A DNA stretch of 64,000 nt, taken from Scandinavium sp002470465 (GTDB lineage Bacteria > Pseudomonadota > Gammaproteobacteria > Enterobacterales > Enterobacteriaceae). A program made the position numbers and the translations under genes. This document shows, one piece after another, positions 63,147-64,000 of this stretch. How positions within the stretch are numbered: the first letter of the stretch is position 1; every line of letters starts with the position of its first letter. The DNA lies in assembly GCF_040750395.1 (NCBI RefSeq), contig NZ_JBFLVD010000020.1, forward strand, positions 60,022 to 124,021, in the 5' to 3' direction. The notes beneath the pieces are model-generated. The model saw only the letters and a program-made list of their open reading frames with translations. It had not been told where the DNA came from and made no database searches.

Positions 63147-63971
63147 ATGTGTGATGCGACCGGTCTGTCGCAACGTCGTGCCTGCAGGCTTACAGGTTTG
63201 TCCCTGTCGACCTGCCGCTATGAGGCTCAGCGTCCGGCGGCTGATGCGCATATATCAGGGCGCATCACTGAGCTGGCACTGGAGCGCAGGCGTTTTGGCT
63301 ACCGCCGCATCTGGCAGTTACTGCGCCATGAAGGCCTTCATGTTAATCACAAGCGCGTGTACCGCCTTTATCATCTGAGCGGGCTGGGCGTAAAACGCAG
63401 ACGACGTCGTAAAGGGCTGGCAACAGAACGTCTGCCGCTGCTCCGCCCGGCGGCACCGAACCTGACCTGGTCGATGGATTTTGTCATGGACGCGCTCGCC
63501 ACCGGTCGCAGGATCAAGTGCCTGACCTGTGTGGACGACTTCACGAAGGAGTGTCTGACAATTACCATCGCATTCGGGATTTCAGGCGTTCAGGTCACAC
63601 GTATTCTGGACAGCATTGCACTGTTTCGGGGCTATCCGGCGACGATAAGAACTGACCAGGGGCCGGAGTTCACCTGCCGCGCACTGGATCAATGGGCCTT
63701 TGAGCATGGTGTTGAGTTACGCTTAATCCAGCCGGGCAAGCCAACGCAGAACGGATTTATTGAGAGCTTTAACGGACGATTTCGCGATGAATGCCTGAAT
63801 GAGCACTGGTTCAGCGATATCGTTCACGCCAGGAAAATCATTAATGACTGGCGGCAGGATTATAACGAGTGTCGTCCACATTCAGCACTGAATTATCAGA
63901 CGCCATCAGAGTTTGCAGCACGGTGGCGGAATGGAAAATGTGAAGGTAAACAAACCGACATTACTAACTGA
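63147..63971 (+). CDS. IS3-family transposase OrfB (DDE catalytic part)
   Basis: The 274-residue frame has the rve/DDE domain: first Asp in LTWSMDFVMDALATGRRI, second in ATIRTDQGPEFTCRALDQWA, and the Glu in GKPTQNGFIESFNGRFRDEC, with a NECRPHSALNYQTPSEFAAR end. The upstream HTH-like region (GRITELALERRRFGYRRIWQ) is present. No damage is seen, so the element may still move. Confidence 0.93.
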   Translation: MCDATGLSQRRACRLTGLSLSTCRYEAQRPAADAHISGRITELALERRRFGYRRIWQLLRHEGLHVNHKRVYRLYHLSGLGVKRRRRRKGLATERLPLLRPAAPNLTWSMDFVMDALATGRRIKCLTCVDDFTKECLTITIAFGISGVQVTRILDSIALFRGYPATIRTDQGPEFTCRALDQWAFEHGVELRLIQPGKPTQNGFIESFNGRFRDECLNEHWFSDIVHARKIINDWRQDYNECRPHSALNYQTPSEFAARWRNGKCEGKQTDITN

Positions 63972-64000
63972 TGGTTGTGTCTAATACTGGGGGCAGGTCA

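Larger units (their letters stand above)
62780..64000 (+). mobile_element. IS3-family insertion sequence (IS407-group-like), complete
   Basis: The left end TGACCTGCTCCCCATTGATT (62780) pairs with the right end, whose reverse complement reads TGACCTGCCCCCAGTATTAG, ending exactly at the last base of the window. The length is 1221 bp. It carries two overlapping-phase transposase frames. The left flank reads CAGACAATA; the right flank is outside the window, so the target duplication cannot be checked. Confidence 0.88.

Overview
The window comes from a gammaproteobacterium of the order Enterobacterales and looks most like the Erwinia/Pantoea/Sodalis side of it. The grounds are an enterobacterial type VI secretion (T6SS) locus, chaperone-usher fimbriae, an omptin, an RcsB-like regulator, an IncFIB (RepFIB) replication protein and F/P1-type plasmid genes. 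I cannot name the species. Broken genes are common (copper receptor, OprD-type porin, a chitinase, potABCD, a second invasin, two recombinase/SOS loci, ardA), which suggests recent relaxed selection such as a host-associated life. One 80-base run of N inside the large invasin gene marks an assembly gap, so the contig is a scaffold. With RepFIB, P1-like parABS, hok/sok, traI and finO in the right third, the simplest reading is a large IncF-type plasmid or an integrated one. The window alone does not show whether the left two thirds are plasmid or chromosome.

Layout, left part (1-31 kb). 1-5.2 kb: T6SS genes tssA-tssB-tssC-hcp-tssE-tssF, read leftwards, with tssF cut by the window edge. 5.3-12.0 kb: a seven-gene chaperone-usher fimbrial operon, read leftwards, with a divergent fimbria-linked FKBP-type prolyl isomerase. 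13.6-16.9 kb: a dead TonB-dependent copper receptor and a dead OprD-family porin, with a small receiver-only regulator between them. 17.2-19.9 kb: rmlBAC (dTDP-sugar synthesis, no rmlD). 19.9-24.2 kb: a beta-glucoside PTS permease with its GH1 hydrolase, and a secreted SurE-like phosphatase. 24.7-31.9 kb: a very large invasin/intimin-like protein flanked by a decayed RcsB-like regulator on one side and an intact one on the other. A nine-copy 8-bp tandem repeat lies between the invasin and the intact regulator.

Middle part (32-43.6 kb). An EmrE-type exporter is followed by a set centred on chitin and host surfaces: a broken GH18 chitinase, an omptin, a collapsed potABCD operon, an AA10 lytic polysaccharide monooxygenase, an intact multidomain GH18 chitinase, a prepilin peptidase that could serve type II secretion, and a MipA/OmpV protein. 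Then comes the broken 3' part of a second invasin.

Right part (43.7-64 kb), plasmid backbone. A broken tyrosine recombinase, RepFIB repA between two iteron groups, a remnant of a TIR-domain protein, a ribbon-helix-helix protein, a four-gene run ending in a ResD-type recombinase, a relBE module with two unknown genes in the same run, P1-type parA-parB-parS, decayed umuDC, and a decayed SRAP (yedK-like) gene interrupted by an internally deleted group II intron. These are followed by broken ardA, small plasmid genes, hok/mok/sok, the helicase half of traI, finO, and an IS3-family element whose right end coincides with the window end.

No complete, clearly new system stands out. The best candidates for something undescribed are: (1) a family of RcsB-like regulators without the phospho-acceptor aspartate beside surface adhesin genes, one of them behind an 8-bp slippage-prone repeat; (2) the relBE-linked pair of unknown genes; (3) the group II intron inside an SOS-associated gene; (4) a small membrane-peptide gene facing a terminator-like hairpin, which could be a type I toxin locus.
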